Assembly: GCF_030268085.1 (NCBI RefSeq)
Contig: NZ_BSDE01000009.1
Coordinates: 1 to 64,000, forward strand
DNA: 64,000 nt
DNA from: Geothrix limicola
GTDB lineage: Bacteria; Acidobacteriota; Holophagae; Holophagales; Holophagaceae
Direction: 5' to 3'
Shown here: positions 63,199 to 64,000 of the stretch, in pieces
Numbering within the stretch: the stretch's first letter is position 1
Layout: each line of letters opens with the position of its first letter
Made by a program: the position numbers and the translations under genes
Notes under the pieces: generated by a model
The model's database searches: none
Told to the model about the DNA's origin: nothing
What the model saw: the letters and a program-made list of their open reading frames with translations, nothing else

Positions 63199-63439
63199 TT
63201 CGCCACTGAAAACTCCACTCTGAGTACGTGCTATGTGGATCCGCTGATGGGTTGCTCTAACCTAAATTCGGGGTTGCCATGGTCAACAAGTTGGACAGGC
63301 CCTCGAGATCTCCAACTTTCTTGACAGCAAGCCTCCTGCGCAATCCTTCCATTTGAAGTATCGCGCACTAACCAAGCGACATAACCCCTGACCCCTGTGC
63401 CTTCAGATATTCATATTCTCCAAAGAATATGGGAACTCT
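63199..63439. other. right-end noncoding region
   Basis: There is no gene. A hairpin CATATTCT-CCAA-AGAATATG (63,412-63,431) lies about 60 bases inside the right end and could stop transcripts leaving the Ubl operon. Confidence 0.45.
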
Positions 63440-63493
63440 GAATCGAGCATTCGCAAGGTTTGTTGGAAGTCGCAGGAATTCTTGGATCCGACA
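63440..63493 (-). repeat. right transposon end with TnsB-site-like repeats
   Basis: Read inwards from 63,493 it starts TGTCGGATCCAAGAATTC. Repeats TGCGACTTCC (element position 20 from this end) and TTGCGAATGCTC (position 39) follow. Both motifs occur at the left end in the opposite order. The spacing is about 20 bp. Confidence 0.7.
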
Positions 63494-63498
63494 GCAAG
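63494..63498. repeat. right copy of the 5-bp target duplication GCAAG
   Basis: It is identical to 25,111-25,115. After it the comEA frame resumes with CAGCACGGC. Confidence 0.93.
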
Positions 63499-63627
63499 CA
63501 GCACGGCGGCTTCCAGCGCCCCGAAGAGCTGATGAACGTGAAGGGGATCGGCGAGAAGTCCTACGCCAAGCTCAAACCCTTTCTCGCCACCACGCCCGCG
63601 CCGCATCCCGCGGCCCCCAAGAAGTAG
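63499..63627 (+). pseudogene. comEA: comEA-like gene, 3' half
   Basis: In frame with codon 62 on the left, it reads QHGGFQRPEELMNVKGIGEK SYAKLKPFL and ends APKK. The second helix-hairpin-helix GIGEKSYAKL completes the DNA-binding unit. It has 42 codons before TAG63625. Without a start codon it is not made in the present state unless the element excises. Confidence 0.93.
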
Positions 63628-63636
63628 GAGGCGGCC

Positions 63637-64000
63637 ATGGCTTCGGGCTGCCGACGATCCGCCCAGCGGGGGGTGTCCCTGCTGGAACTGACCATCGCTC
63701 TGGGCATGGCGGCCTTCCTCGCGGCCGTGCTCCCGCTCTGCTGGGACAACGGAAACGCCGAGCTGGCCGCCGCGCACCAGGAGATCGTCGGCAGCCTGGA
63801 TCAGGCCTTCACCCTGGCCCGGGCCCGGGGTACCGATGTCAAGGTGGCCCTGGGCAAGGCCACCGGCGCCGGAGAGCACCTCTCGGTGCAGCTGGGCCGC
63901 CGCATCCGGTGGGGCAAACCCGCCGCCATCCCCCTGCCGCCGGGCATGGATCCCGATCCCCTGGCCGCCCGCACCGGCGAATCCCACCCCATCATCACCG
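63637..64000 (+). CDS. type IV pilin/GspH-like pseudopilin (partial)
   Basis: The ATG at 63,637 follows AGGAGG and comEA by 9 bases. The N-terminus has a class III prepilin site: SAQRGVSLLELTIALGMAAF, cleaved after Gly with the Glu at position 5. A GspH-like domain follows (AAAHQEIVGSLDQAFTLARA). The frame is open to the edge of the window. It is probably a competence or secretion pseudopilin in an operon with comEA. Transcription from the comEA promoter is cut off by the transposon, so polar loss is likely. Confidence 0.85.
   Translation, partial: MASGCRRSAQRGVSLLELTIALGMAAFLAAVLPLCWDNGNAELAAAHQEIVGSLDQAFTLARARGTDVKVALGKATGAGEHLSVQLGRRIRWGKPAAIPLPPGMDPDPLAARTGESHPIIT

Larger units (their letters stand above)
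25116..63493. mobile_element. Tn7-like transposon, 38,378 bp, inserted in comEA
   Basis: The ends are inverted repeats sharing TGTCGGATCCAAGA and have the TGT/ACA termini of Tn7-like elements. A GCAAG duplication flanks the element, and the interrupted comEA frame is restored when it is removed. A tnsA-tnsB-tnsC-tniQ-tniQ operon (50,368-56,307) supplies the enzymes. Cargo is recombination/replication genes, RHS, RhuM, GHKL, Gabija and a ubiquitin-like operon. The base composition is visibly lower in GC than the flanks. Confidence 0.93.

Overview
The window is bacterial DNA of high GC content carrying two kinds of imported DNA with visibly lower GC. The host genes look like those of a Gram-negative with type IV pilins, an S-adenosylhomocysteine (SAH) hydrolase under an SAH riboswitch, and RlmF. 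My impression is an Acidobacteriota/Holophagae-type (Geothrix-like) organism. That is a guess from protein style, not a demonstrated assignment. No rRNA, tRNA or CRISPR array was seen.

Region 1 (1-4.7 kb) is an integron gene-cassette array without its integrase, which should lie to the left. Near-identical attC sites of about 124 bp separate small plus-strand ORFs: zinc-ribbon membrane proteins, a TonB-C-like secreted protein, an ABM-type monooxygenase, a DHFR-like reductase and a CTP-synthase-like amidotransferase. The sites decay towards the distal end. One attC is split by an internally deleted IS200/IS605-type element and one cassette gene has a frameshift.

Region 2 (4.7-24.9 kb) is ordinary high-GC chromosome. 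It holds many small, mostly co-directional enzyme and membrane genes (VOC, DinB, NUDIX, GNAT, cupin, SRPBCC, DUF families), rlmF, a glutaminase, an HtrA-like protease, and ahcY preceded by a clear SAH riboswitch.

Region 3 (25,116-63,493) is a 38.4-kb Tn7-like transposon inserted in the helix-hairpin-helix region of a comEA-like competence gene. The two gene halves rejoin in frame (104 aa) once the element and one copy of the 5-bp duplication GCAAG are removed. The ends share TGTCGGATCCAAGA and carry internal repeats spaced about 20 bp, as TnsB sites would be. The transposition module is a Ner-like regulator, TnsA, TnsB, TnsC and two TniQ/TnsD-type proteins. Left-hand cargo is an orphan RHS toxin tip with a candidate immunity gene, and a replication/recombination block (tyrosine recombinase, TOPRIM primase-ATPase, serine recombinase, RHH regulator, rolling-circle Rep, and a possible structured RNA). 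It continues with a GHKL ATPase carrying a nuclease-like motif, a two-gene split RHS system with Ig-like repeats, a RhuM/Phd pair and a metallophosphoesterase. Right-hand cargo is Gabija (GajA-GajB) behind a membrane coiled-coil gene, then a compact ubiquitin-like operon (Ubl, E1 with an extra N-terminal domain, DUF6527 zinc protein).

Region 4 (63.5-64 kb) is the resumed chromosome: the 3' half of comEA and the start of a type IV pilin-like gene. The most interesting parts are the comEA-disrupting element as a defence carrier, the ubiquitin-like operon, the split RHS architecture with two possibly related immunity proteins, the orphan GHKL protein and the cassette array.
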